Shown here: positions 6,455 through 11,994 of the stretch, piece after piece
Layout of the letters: every line of letters begins with the position of its first letter
Position numbering within the stretch: position 1 is the stretch's first letter
The notes under the pieces: generated by a model
Databases searched by the model: none
The model's input: only the letters and a program-made list of their open reading frames with translations
Told to the model about the DNA's origin: nothing
Position numbers and translations under genes: made by a program
Origin: Thermococcus sp.
GTDB lineage: Archaea; Methanobacteriota_B; Thermococci; Thermococcales; Thermococcaceae
DNA length: 17,940 nucleotides
Assembly: GCA_027062125.1 (NCBI GenBank)
Contig: JAMOTW010000189.1
Coordinates: forward strand, 1 to 17,940
Reading direction: 5' to 3'

Positions 6455-7354
6455 TCAAACAGGTATCTTGAGGTTCAGCTTGTCAACGAGCTCTTTATAG
6501 CGGTTCCTGACGGTCACCTCGGTGACGCGCGCGACTTCCGCTACCTCCCTCTGGGTCCTCTTCTCGTCCTCGATCAGGCTCGCTATGTAGAGCGCCGCCG
6601 CGACGAGGCCGGCCGGACTCTTTCCGCTGGTGAGGCCCCTCTCATAGGCCTCCTCGAGTATCGCTATCGCCCTCCGCCTGACCTTCTCGCTCAGGCCGAG
6701 CTCGTCGGCGAACTTGTTGACGTAGTCGGTTGGCTTGACGAAGAGCTTCTTCGGTGTGAGGTTGAGGTTTCTGGCAATAAAGCGGAAGCTCCTCCCTATC
6801 TCCTTCTTGTCAACCCTCGATATGTCCGCTATCTCGTCGAGGGTCCTCGGAACCTTGACGAGCCTGCAGGCCGCGTAGACGCAGGCGGCAATCACACTCT
6901 CGATCGAGCGTCCCCTTATGAGGCCCTTCCGCACGGCCTCACGGTACAAGCGAGCGGCTTCCTCCTCAACGTGCCTCGGGAGGCTTAGCTGGGAGGCGAT
7001 TCTATCCAGCTCACTGAGGGCAAAGGCGAGGTTACGCTCGGCGGCGTCGCTAACGCGGAGGCGGCTCTGCCACTTCCTCAGGCGGTACATCTTCTCGCGC
7101 ATCAATCCGGAGAGGTTCCTGTCGATGCCTATGTCGGTTGAGAGACCCTTATCGTGAAGCAGAATACTCTCGGGGGCACCGACGCGCGCTCTCTTCTCCC
7201 TCTGGCTCGCGTCGAAGGCCCTCCACTCGGGCCCCATATCTATGACGTTCTCCTCGATGACATAACCGCAAACCTTACAGATAACCTCTCCCCTACCCGG
7301 GTCGTAGATCGTCTCGGTCGAACCGCACACCGGGCAAACCCTACGATTGCTCAC
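6455..7354 (-). CDS. tfb: Transcription initiation factor B (TFIIB homologue)
   Basis: 299-residue archaeal TFB, which binds TBP-TATA and the BRE and recruits RNA polymerase. An N-terminal zinc ribbon (C7, C10, C26, C29) is followed by an intact B-reader/linker (GPEWRAFDASQ through APESILLHDKGLSTDIG), then two cyclin folds (about 105-200 and 205-299). The C-terminal helix-turn-helix TEVTVRNRYKEL contacts the BRE. The conserved B-reader resembles Pyrococcus TFB1 rather than the divergent TFB2, so this is probably the housekeeping paralogue; that is inference. The start is a GTG at 7354 with GGGGGTG five bases upstream. It is the last gene of a minus-strand cluster with PDCD5 and the unknown 92-residue gene, but also has TATA boxes at the end of that gene. 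Confidence 0.97.
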   Translation of the reverse strand: MSNRRVCPVCGSTETIYDPGRGEVICKVCGYVIEENVIDMGPEWRAFDASQREKRARVGAPESILLHDKGLSTDIGIDRNLSGLMREKMYRLRKWQSRLRVSDAAERNLAFALSELDRIASQLSLPRHVEEEAARLYREAVRKGLIRGRSIESVIAACVYAACRLVKVPRTLDEIADISRVDKKEIGRSFRFIARNLNLTPKKLFVKPTDYVNKFADELGLSEKVRRRAIAILEEAYERGLTSGKSPAGLVAAALYIASLIEDEKRTQREVAEVARVTEVTVRNRYKELVDKLNLKIPV

Positions 7355-7374
7355 TCCAACACCCCCAACCGGCC

Positions 7375-7399
7375 GGCTATTTTATATAGCCCTTATAAA
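7375..7399 (-). promoter_or_regulatory. Tandem TATA boxes of tfb, one inside a palindrome
   Basis: Two minus-strand TATA elements lie 5' of tfb. TTTATAA at 7393-7399 overlaps the TAA stop of the preceding gene and would give a leader holding the GGGGGTG ribosome site. TATATAAA at 7381-7388 sits within a perfect inverted repeat GGCTAT-N5-ATAGCC (7375-7391) and would give a nearly leaderless start. The palindrome could be an operator that controls TFB supply. Confidence 0.5.
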
Positions 7400-7671
7400 C
7401 CTTCGCCTTTTTTAACCACGTAGCGGAGTAACCACGCGATGTCCTCGCGCTTGAAGGTTATCCTCTCCAGAACACGGACGTCCCAGTCCTCCTCAACTAT
7501 GTTGGCGTAAATCCAGAGGAAGACGGGATCGTCATCGGTTCCGACGTGGAGGTTGCGATAGAGCAGATCGACCGTCCCGTCCTTGTTCTTCTTTACCGAG
7601 ACGGCCTTCCAGGTATCGAGACTAACCTCTCCCTTTTCGTCGAGAATCTCCACTATTTCCCTGGCGTCCAT
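7393..7671 (-). CDS. Conserved hypothetical protein, 92 residues
   Basis: I do not recognise a named family. The protein is acidic in its first half and basic at the end, with no signal peptide or membrane segment. Visible features are a predicted helical start (MDAREIVEILDEKGEVSLDTWKAV), a beta-hairpin-like stretch (VDLLYRNLHVGTDDDPVFLWIYANIV) and a final helix (REDIAWLLRYVVKKGEG). The ATG at 7671 has AAGGTGA four bases upstream. It begins 13 bases after the PDCD5 stop and ends inside the tfb promoter, so it is very likely co-transcribed with PDCD5 and linked by position to transcription and translation genes. A small cytosolic nucleic-acid or RNA-polymerase-related factor is a guess from context only. 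Confidence 0.8.
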   Translation of the reverse strand: MDAREIVEILDEKGEVSLDTWKAVSVKKNKDGTVDLLYRNLHVGTDDDPVFLWIYANIVEEDWDVRVLERITFKREDIAWLLRYVVKKGEGL

Positions 7672-7684
7672 GGGTTCACCTTCA

Positions 7685-8023
7685 CTACCACTTAATGTTG
7701 AAGTCTCTCCTCGTCCTCTCGTCTATCTGCGCCAGAATCCTCTTGAGCTTGGCGTCGTCGATGGGCTCCCGTATCTGGCCCGCCTGATAGAGCTGAACCA
7801 GGACAAGCTCAACCTGCCTCGCGAGTTCGGGCCTCACAAGCTTCACCCTTCCGAGCCTCTCCCTGGCCTCGGGAGTGAGAATTCTCCGCATTATGGCATC
7901 GAGCTGGGCCTCAAGCTCCATCTCCTGCCTCATAGCCTCTTCCTGGGCCTTCTGCTGCTCGAGGTACTTCTTCTGGAGCTCCATGAGCTTCCTCTTCCTG
8001 ATCTCCTCAATGTCCTCCGCCAT
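7685..8023 (-). CDS. PDCD5/TFAR19-family DNA-binding protein
   Basis: 112-residue archaeal homologue of human PDCD5 (TFAR19; MTH1615 type), a small three-helix-bundle protein reported to bind DNA. An N-terminal charged helix (EDIEEIRKRKLMELQKKYLE) is followed by a Q/E/M-rich coiled segment, the core bundle (AIMRRILTPEARERLGRVKL through QVELVLVQLYQAGQ) and the family end motif LAQIDERTRRDFNIK. The start is the ATG at 8023 with GGAGGTGA five bases upstream; a GTG at 8032 overlaps that site. A TATA box lies at 8057-8064. It heads a transcription unit with the 92-residue gene. Linkage to S19e is widely conserved in archaea, so a ribosome- or translation-related role is possible. Confidence 0.94.
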   Translation of the reverse strand: MAEDIEEIRKRKLMELQKKYLEQQKAQEEAMRQEMELEAQLDAIMRRILTPEARERLGRVKLVRPELARQVELVLVQLYQAGQIREPIDDAKLKRILAQIDERTRRDFNIKW

Positions 8024-8056
8024 GGCCCTCACCTCCGGGTTAAGATTGGGGGTTGG

Positions 8057-8064
8057 GTTAAAAG
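8057..8064 (-). promoter_or_regulatory. TATA box of the PDCD5 gene
   Basis: Minus-strand CTTTTAAC about 38 bases upstream of the ATG at 8023, predicting a transcript start near 8036. It separates PDCD5 from the upstream yhbY-rps19e unit. Confidence 0.5.
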
Positions 8065-8152
8065 GCTTTGCGTTCCGGAGAGCGGTTCAAGAAAGCACTT
8101 TGGGGCGTGAAAAAGTACTTAGAAGAGGCCGGTTAGGCGGTAAAGGGTTTAA

Positions 8153-8166
8153 AGGGCCGAAGCCCT
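8153..8166 (-). terminator. UUCG-tetraloop hairpin at the S19e stop
   Basis: On the minus strand the stop codon of rps19e runs into AGGGC-TTCG-GCCCT (the loop closed by C-G), the exceptionally stable cUUCGg type, followed by TTTAAACCCTTT. The hairpin overlaps the stop codon by one base. It may define or protect the 3' end of the yhbY-rps19e transcript. Confidence 0.5.
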
Positions 8167-8618
8167 CAGTACTTCTTGAGCTCGGGAATCTGCTCCTCAA
8201 GCTCCTTCTTGAGCTCGGTGGCGATCTTGTCGAGGAAGCTCTGTCCCTGCGGGGTGACAATCCTTCCCTCGCCCGGAACCTTCTGGACGAAGCCAGCCGC
8301 TTCGAGCTGCTGGAGGGCCTTCCTGATTATGCTCCCGCTGGCCTTGTAGAAGTGCTCGGGAGCGTGGCCGCGGTTCTTCCTGCCGCCGTACCAGGTCCTG
8401 AGCCTCTCGATGCCGACCGGGCCGTCGACGTAGACCTTCCTGAAGACGCCGGCGACCCTGTAGTACCACCAGTCGTCCTGCTCCGGGAGCCTCTCCTTGT
8501 GCCTGCCGGTCTTGACGAAGGGCGCCCACTCGGGCGGCTTTATGGCCTCTATCTCCTTGAGCTTCTGAGCAACCCTCTCAACGAGCAAATCACCGGGAAC
8601 GTCGTAAACAGTCGCCAT
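8166..8618 (-). CDS. rps19e: Small-subunit ribosomal protein S19e
   Basis: 150-residue S19e, an archaeal/eukaryotic 30S head protein needed for small-subunit maturation, with no bacterial counterpart. Family signatures are the N-terminal TVYDVPGDLLVERVAQKLKE, the WAPFVKTGRHKERLP segment, DDWWYYRVAGVFRKVYVDGP, the RNA-binding loop TWYGGRKNRGHAPEHFYKAS, and a winged-helix end (IIRKALQQLEAAGFVQK through GRIVTPQGQSFLDKIA). The start is the ATG at 8618, with GGGAGGGAT upstream inside the end of the preceding gene. Only three bases separate it from yhbY, so the two genes form one operon. A stable hairpin follows the stop. Confidence 0.98.
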   Translation of the reverse strand: MATVYDVPGDLLVERVAQKLKEIEAIKPPEWAPFVKTGRHKERLPEQDDWWYYRVAGVFRKVYVDGPVGIERLRTWYGGRKNRGHAPEHFYKASGSIIRKALQQLEAAGFVQKVPGEGRIVTPQGQSFLDKIATELKKELEEQIPELKKY

Positions 8619-8621
8619 CCT

Positions 8622-9038
8622 TCAATCCCTCCCCTTCTTGAATTTCCTCCTGAATTGAGCGATATCGAGCTTGACTTTCTTAACGGGCTTCTCCTCCCGC
8701 TTTTCCTTCGAAAGCTCCTTTCTCTGGAGCTTCCTTAAATACTTTTCCCAACCTTCCCTCGGTTTGAACAATATAAACCTTTTGCCGCGCACGTCGATGA
8801 GCTCGCTGTCGGTCATCTCCGCGACCTTTCTGGCCAGGGCCTGCCTGTCGAGGCCGGTTGAGATGAGCGCACCCTTCCTTATCTCGACCTTGAGGATGCC
8901 GTCCTTCTCAAGCTGGGTGTTTATCTCCTCGATGACACCCTCATCCAGTCCCCTCTTCCCTATCCAGGCTCGTGGGGGGATGTCGTAGTATCTCGCGCGA
9001 ATGGCCCTTCTCACCTTTCCGGATAAGCGCTTCTCCAT
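8622..9038 (-). CDS. YhbY-family CRM-domain RNA-binding protein
   Basis: 138-residue protein with one CRM/YhbY RNA-binding domain. The bacterial relative binds pre-50S particles and plant relatives take part in splicing; a ribosome-assembly role is the usual inference in archaea. Diagnostic sequence: WIGKRGLDEGVIEEINTQLE (the G-x-x-G loop before an alpha helix), LKVEIRKGAL, then LARKVAEMTDSELIDVRGKRFILF. The C-terminal about 40 residues form a lysine/arginine-rich tail. The ATG at 9038 is chosen because GAGGTGA lies five bases upstream; a GTG at 9047 overlaps this site. A TATA box lies near 9077-9086. First gene of the unit with rps19e, whose ribosome site is within this gene's last codons. 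Confidence 0.93.
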   Translation of the reverse strand: MEKRLSGKVRRAIRARYYDIPPRAWIGKRGLDEGVIEEINTQLEKDGILKVEIRKGALISTGLDRQALARKVAEMTDSELIDVRGKRFILFKPREGWEKYLRKLQRKELSKEKREEKPVKKVKLDIAQFRRKFKKGRD

Positions 9039-9076
9039 ATCTCTCACCTCTAAGCCTCTCGCGGTTTGCTGAAGGC

Positions 9077-9086
9077 CTTATAAAGG
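9077..9086 (-). promoter_or_regulatory. TATA box of the yhbY-rps19e unit
   Basis: Minus-strand CCTTTATAAG about 43 bases upstream of the ATG at 9038. A second AT-rich element (GTTTAAAAGG on the minus strand, 9091-9100) lies just upstream, against the end of vapC. Confidence 0.55.
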
Positions 9087-9100
9087 TTGGCCTTTTAAAC

Positions 9101-9499
9101 CTATTTACTGAAGCGCTCCATAGCTTCCTCCGGTGTGAGGACTTCCGGGAGCCACTCAAAGTGCTTCTTGTTGTAGGTGATCAACGGGGCGTTGAGTTTC
9201 AGTGCCAGGGCACCTATCATGTAATCCCTGGCGTTTTTGGAGAAGTCCCAGCGGCCGATAGCACTTTTGGCGGAAAACCTGGCGGATTCCACATCAAAGG
9301 CAACAACATCAACTCCAACTGTCCACAGGAGAGTCTCAAAGTTTTCCAGGGCAATCTGAAAATCCCCTTCCTTCTTTGCGAGATGGTACAGATATTCAGT
9401 GTAAACCACCGTGTTTATCGCGGGTTCAAGATTTGAAGACTTCAGCCACTTGAGAAACTTCCAGTTGTTGAATACGTTTGTGTCCAGGACTACCTTCAT
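9101..9499 (-). CDS. vapC: VapC-type PIN-domain toxin
   Basis: 132-residue PIN-domain ribonuclease, the toxin of a VapBC pair; VapC toxins cleave tRNA or rRNA when antitoxin is lost. Acidic active-site residues: D6 in VVLDTNVF, E35 in VYTEYLYHL and D92 in NARDYMIGALAL. The C-terminal strand reads LITYNKKHF, with N110 where many PIN proteins have aspartate; this is tolerated in several VapC groups. The start is the ATG at 9499, overlapping the vapB stop by four bases (ATGA), with a G-rich ribosome site inside vapB. It is AT-richer, by eye, than the ribosomal genes next to it, which suggests lateral acquisition. The RNA target cannot be predicted. Confidence 0.9.
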   Translation of the reverse strand: MKVVLDTNVFNNWKFLKWLKSSNLEPAINTVVYTEYLYHLAKKEGDFQIALENFETLLWTVGVDVVAFDVESARFSAKSAIGRWDFSKNARDYMIGALALKLNAPLITYNKKHFEWLPEVLTPEEAMERFSK

Positions 9500-9744
9500 T
9501 CCCCTCCCTCCAGCTCGCGGAGAGAGCGCTCTATACCCCTCGCAAGCCCCTGCCTGACCTCATCGACTGTTTCCTCTATATCCCCCGTCAATTCGGCCAT
9601 TTCCTTGAGGAACTCATCCAGGGGCTTTATCACGTAACCCTCCCGGGTCCTGACGAAAACAACCTCATCCCCGGCCTTTATTCCCAGCGCCTCCCGTACA
9701 TCCTTAGGAATCGTCACCTGGTATTTCTTTGTCACAACTGGCAT
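9496..9744 (-). CDS. vapB: VapB-type AbrB-fold antitoxin
   Basis: 82-residue antitoxin. The N-terminal SpoVT/AbrB swapped-hairpin DNA-binding domain (VTKKYQVTIPKDVREALGIK, then AGDEVVFVRTREGYVIKPL) would dimerise and bind the promoter. The C-terminal helical part (residues about 45-82) would wrap the toxin. The ATG at 9744 is chosen because GGTGA lies five bases upstream and gives the usual short AbrB start; GTG and TTG codons further up fall in or before the ribosome site. It overlaps vapC by four bases, a translational coupling typical of these pairs. Autorepression is expected from family knowledge; repeated ATTACCT units in its promoter are a candidate target. Confidence 0.9.
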   Translation of the reverse strand: MPVVTKKYQVTIPKDVREALGIKAGDEVVFVRTREGYVIKPLDEFLKEMAELTGDIEETVDEVRQGLARGIERSLRELEGGE

Positions 9745-9769
9745 TACCTTCACCAATAGAGTATTACCT
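9743..9769. repeat. Two ATTACCT direct repeats in the vapB promoter
   Basis: ATTACCT occurs at 9743-9749 and again at 9763-9769, exactly 20 bases apart (about two helical turns), covering the start codon and the predicted transcript start of vapB. A weak minus-strand TATA (GGTTATTAGG, 9777-9786) lies next to them. This would suit binding by VapB dimers, but 7-base repeats can arise by chance. Confidence 0.35.
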
Positions 9770-9798
9770 CTTCAGACCTAATAACCCTTTTGGGGCGA

Positions 9799-9808
9799 GA
9801 TTAATAAG
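9799..9808 (+). promoter_or_regulatory. TATA box of the PP-loop ATPase gene
   Basis: GATTAATAAG about 36 bases upstream of the ATG at 9840. It is divergent from the vapB promoter, with the two TATA elements only about 15 bases apart, so polymerase loading on one may interfere with the other. Confidence 0.45.
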
Positions 9809-9839
9809 GCGTTCCGGGGACTCAAAATGGGGGACAACC

Positions 9840-10442
9840 ATGAAGGTTCACCATCTCTACTCCGGCGGAAAGGACTCAAGCCTGAGCGCGTGGATTCTAA
9901 CCAGACTCAGCTACGATGTGAGACTGGTAACCGTCAGCTTCGGCCTCCTAGACAACTGGAGTTTCGCCAGAGAGACCGCCGAAAGGCTGGGATTCGAGCA
10001 TCGGGTCGTCTACCTCCCGCGGGAAATCTTGGAGAAAGCCGCGGACATGGCGATCAAAGACGGCCACCCGAACAACGCGATTCAGTTCATCCACGAGCAG
10101 GCTTTAGAGGCACTGGCATCGCTTCCAGATGTGGAGAGGGTCAGCGACGGAACGAGGAGGGACGACAGGGTGCCTTTCCTCGACCTGCCGAAGGCCCGCT
10201 CCCTGGAGGACCGCTTCAACGTCGCCTACATAAGGCCCCTACTCGGCCTCGGCTACAAGACGATACGGGAGCTGACGGAGAAGCTCTTCATCGTTGAAAT
10301 CAGGGAGAGCGAGGAGCTGGAGAAGGCCGACTACGAGGTCGAGCTGAGGCACCTGTTGCGCGAGAGAGGGATTGACCCGCTCACAATCTTCCCGAAGAGG
10401 CACTACCAGTCGAGGGTCATGGGGTGGAAGGAAGGGCTGTAA
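9840..10442 (+). CDS. PP-loop ATPase of COG2117 type (predicted tRNA-modification related)
   Basis: 200-residue N-type ATP pyrophosphatase fold. The PP-loop LYSGGKDSS (residues 7-15) binds ATP pyrophosphate. Further conserved stretches are VSFGLLDNW, the HPNNAIQFIHEQALEALA helix, VSDGTRRDDRVPFL and the RHYQSRVMGW end. It most resembles the archaeal group catalogued as a PP-loop 'subunit of tRNA thiouridylate methyltransferase', a name with little experimental basis. ATP-dependent adenylation of a substrate, possibly tRNA, is the safe reading. No CxxC zinc motif is visible. The ATG at 9840 follows GGGGGA five bases upstream; open frame continues upstream without a ribosome site. It is divergent from vapB and convergent with the L18Ae gene (32 bases between stops). 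Confidence 0.82.
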   Translation: MKVHHLYSGGKDSSLSAWILTRLSYDVRLVTVSFGLLDNWSFARETAERLGFEHRVVYLPREILEKAADMAIKDGHPNNAIQFIHEQALEALASLPDVERVSDGTRRDDRVPFLDLPKARSLEDRFNVAYIRPLLGLGYKTIRELTEKLFIVEIRESEELEKADYEVELRHLLRERGIDPLTIFPKRHYQSRVMGWKEGL

Positions 10443-10474
10443 AAGAGCTGTAACGGCAGGAAATAGAATAAGAA

Positions 10475-10705
10475 TCAGAGGCCGCTGAGCTTTCTGACTA
10501 TCGGGTTCTCGGCCTCTTCGGGCTTTATCTCCTCGACGCTCTCGATCCATATCTTGTTCCTCGGAACGCGGTGCTTGCTGCCGACCTCGGAGTAGAGTAT
10601 CTCAACGACGTCCTCGGCCTTGAGGCCGCGGTACTCCCTGGTGAACCTCTCCTTCTTTCCGTTCCTCTCGAAAACGCCCTTAACGCGGAAGACCTTAACC
10701 TCCAT
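10475..10705 (-). CDS. rpl18a: Large-subunit ribosomal protein L18Ae (LX/L20a)
   Basis: 76-residue single-domain archaeal LX, the half-length counterpart of eukaryotic L18a (eL20), found on the 50S surface. Recognised by VKVFRVKGVFERNGKKERFTREYRG, then GLKAEDVVEILYSEVGSKHRVPRNKIWIESVEEI. The start is the ATG at 10705 with GGGAGGTG close upstream. It is the last gene of the L39e-L31e-aIF6-LX operon, 17 bases after the aIF6 stop. In many archaea prefoldin alpha and ftsY follow; here the next gene is convergent and neither is present. Confidence 0.95.
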   Translation of the reverse strand: MEVKVFRVKGVFERNGKKERFTREYRGLKAEDVVEILYSEVGSKHRVPRNKIWIESVEEIKPEEAENPIVRKLSGL

Positions 10706-10722
10706 TTCTCACACCTCCCTCA

Positions 10723-11409
10723 TCAGTCAAGGAAGCCCAAGGCTTCTTCAATCTTCACTATCTCGGGTCCGGTGGTCAGGTGCCCGACGACGACACCGTG
10801 AGAGTTCGCCAGCATGCAGGAACCAACGAAGGGAACGCCCATATTGGCGGTTCCGACGTAGATATCGACCTTGAACAGGTCGCGGAGCCACTCGAGCTCC
10901 TCGTCGGTTGCCTCGGGGTGGACGAGTCCGCCCCTGTTGGTGACCACTCCAACGCTTCCAACCGCGTGGAAGTCACCTATCATGCCCCTCTCGACCTCGA
11001 CGCCGAGTACATCCTCGAGCCTCTTGGCCTCCTCGCGGGTGAACTTTGCACTCACCAGCGCCGCCCTGTCGTTGGCCAGGATGAGGTTGCCGAAGGCCGT
11101 GAGGGTGCTCTTGAAGGGAACGACCTCGAGGTCAACGCCGTGCTCCCTGAGCTGGCCGTTTATCTTTTCGAGCTCGGCGTCCCAGACGTACCAGGGGACG
11201 ATTATCGCGTTTGAGTTCCCGGCCGCAAATATACCCACTATGCGCGACTTCATTATGCTCGTCTCGATGAGCGGAACCTTGAGAACCTCCCTGAGAACCT
11301 CGAGCTTCTTCTCGCCGAGGCCCTCCCTAACCAGGACTACCCTATCGGTCGCAGTACCGTACACACCCAGATACGGAGAGTTCTCAAAATCGAGTCTTTC
11401 TATGTGCAT
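10723..11409 (-). CDS. eif6: Translation initiation factor aIF6
   Basis: 228-residue anti-association factor that binds the 50S subunit at L14/L24e and prevents premature 30S joining. The five-fold repeat (pentein) of about 45 residues is visible through repeated short strand-helix units: LGVYGTATDRVVLV, VGIFAAGNSNAIIVPW, TAFGNLILANDRAALVS, GSVGVVTNRGGLVHP and VPFVGSCMLANSHGVVVG. Length equals typical archaeal aIF6. The start is the ATG at 11409 with GAGGTGA five bases upstream. It lies 27 bases downstream of rpl31e on the same transcript, so factor and large-subunit proteins are made together. Confidence 0.98.
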   Translation of the reverse strand: MHIERLDFENSPYLGVYGTATDRVVLVREGLGEKKLEVLREVLKVPLIETSIMKSRIVGIFAAGNSNAIIVPWYVWDAELEKINGQLREHGVDLEVVPFKSTLTAFGNLILANDRAALVSAKFTREEAKRLEDVLGVEVERGMIGDFHAVGSVGVVTNRGGLVHPEATDEELEWLRDLFKVDIYVGTANMGVPFVGSCMLANSHGVVVGHLTTGPEIVKIEEALGFLD

Positions 11410-11436
11410 CTCGTCACCTCGCTAAATTAAAAGGGA

Positions 11437-11709
11437 TCAAGCGAGGGAGACCTTGGCGATCCTCTTGCCTTCGCTCTCCTCGACGATGACCTTGACCCTG
11501 AGCTTGCTGGGCGGCTTCTCCGCTCCGCGCTCCCAGAGCTTCTCGTTGACGTCGGTGCCGATGATGACCTCATCGGCCTTGGCGTGCCTGGCTATCCACT
11601 CGCGGACGAACTTGGCCGCCCTCGGGGCCCTCTTCCAGCGCGGAACGCGCTTCTTTATCTTCTTGATGGGAACGACGAATATGACTTCCTCTCCGGGCTT
11701 GATCGGCAT
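11437..11709 (-). CDS. rpl31e: Large-subunit ribosomal protein L31e
   Basis: 90-residue L31e located near the peptide exit tunnel, an archaeal/eukaryotic protein. Family sequence: VPIKKIKKRVPRWKRAPRAAKFVREWIARH, then KADEVIIGTDVNEKLWERG and a final RVKVIVEESEGKRIAKV strand pair. The start is the ATG at 11709. Its ribosome site GAGGTGAT overlaps the TGA stop of rpl39e, which points to translational coupling. Second gene of the L39e operon. Confidence 0.98.
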   Translation of the reverse strand: MPIKPGEEVIFVVPIKKIKKRVPRWKRAPRAAKFVREWIARHAKADEVIIGTDVNEKLWERGAEKPPSKLRVKVIVEESEGKRIAKVSLA

Positions 11710-11719
11710 CTACATCACC

Positions 11720-11875
11720 TCACTCCTTGAGCTTGGTCCTTCTCCACATCCTTCTCTTCGGGTGGGTCATGACCTCCCTGTTGGTCTTGACGATGACCCA
11801 GACCGGAATGCGCCTGTTCTGCTTGGCGGCCTTGGCAAGTCTGAGCTTCTTCGCAAGCGGCTTGTTTCTCGCCAT
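11720..11875 (-). CDS. rpl39e: Large-subunit ribosomal protein L39e
   Basis: 51-residue, very basic L39e that lines the peptide exit tunnel. The translation starts MARNKPLAKKLRLAKAAKQN, continues RRIPVWVIVKTNREVMTHPK and ends RRMWRRTKLKE, the full family length. The ATG at 11875 has GGGAGGTG five bases upstream and a TATA box at 11926-11934. First gene of the operon with L31e, aIF6 and L18Ae; 10 bases separate it from rpl31e. Confidence 0.97.
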   Translation of the reverse strand: MARNKPLAKKLRLAKAAKQNRRIPVWVIVKTNREVMTHPKRRMWRRTKLKE

Positions 11876-11925
11876 AACTACACCTCCCGGGATTATCATG
11901 ATGCCTGTTGATGCTTTGGGATAGC

Positions 11926-11934
11926 ATTTTTAAG
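11926..11934 (-). promoter_or_regulatory. TATA box of the L39e-L31e-aIF6-L18Ae operon
   Basis: Minus-strand CTTAAAAAT about 52 bases upstream of the rpl39e ATG. It predicts a transcript start near 11905 and a leader of about 30 bases with a strong GGGAGGTG site. Confidence 0.55.
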
Positions 11935-11962
11935 CTTTTTCGTGGGGTTTTAAGGTTTTCCG

Positions 11963-11990
11963 CGATGGAAATAAAGGGGAAGAAAAGCCC
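11963..11990 (-). terminator. Pyrimidine-rich tract after the mutase gene
   Basis: Read on the minus strand, a T/C-rich stretch (GGGCTTTTCTTCCCC, then TTTATTT) follows the mutase stop at 11995 and precedes the L39e promoter. It is a plausible archaeal terminator by composition and position. Confidence 0.35.
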
Positions 11991-11994
11991 ATCC

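Noticed and set aside
9827..9840. An upstream ATG (9827) before the PP-loop gene
   Set aside because: It reads a different frame with an Arg/Pro/Gly-rich shadow translation and has no ribosome site of its own; it more likely just lies at the 5' end of the leader.
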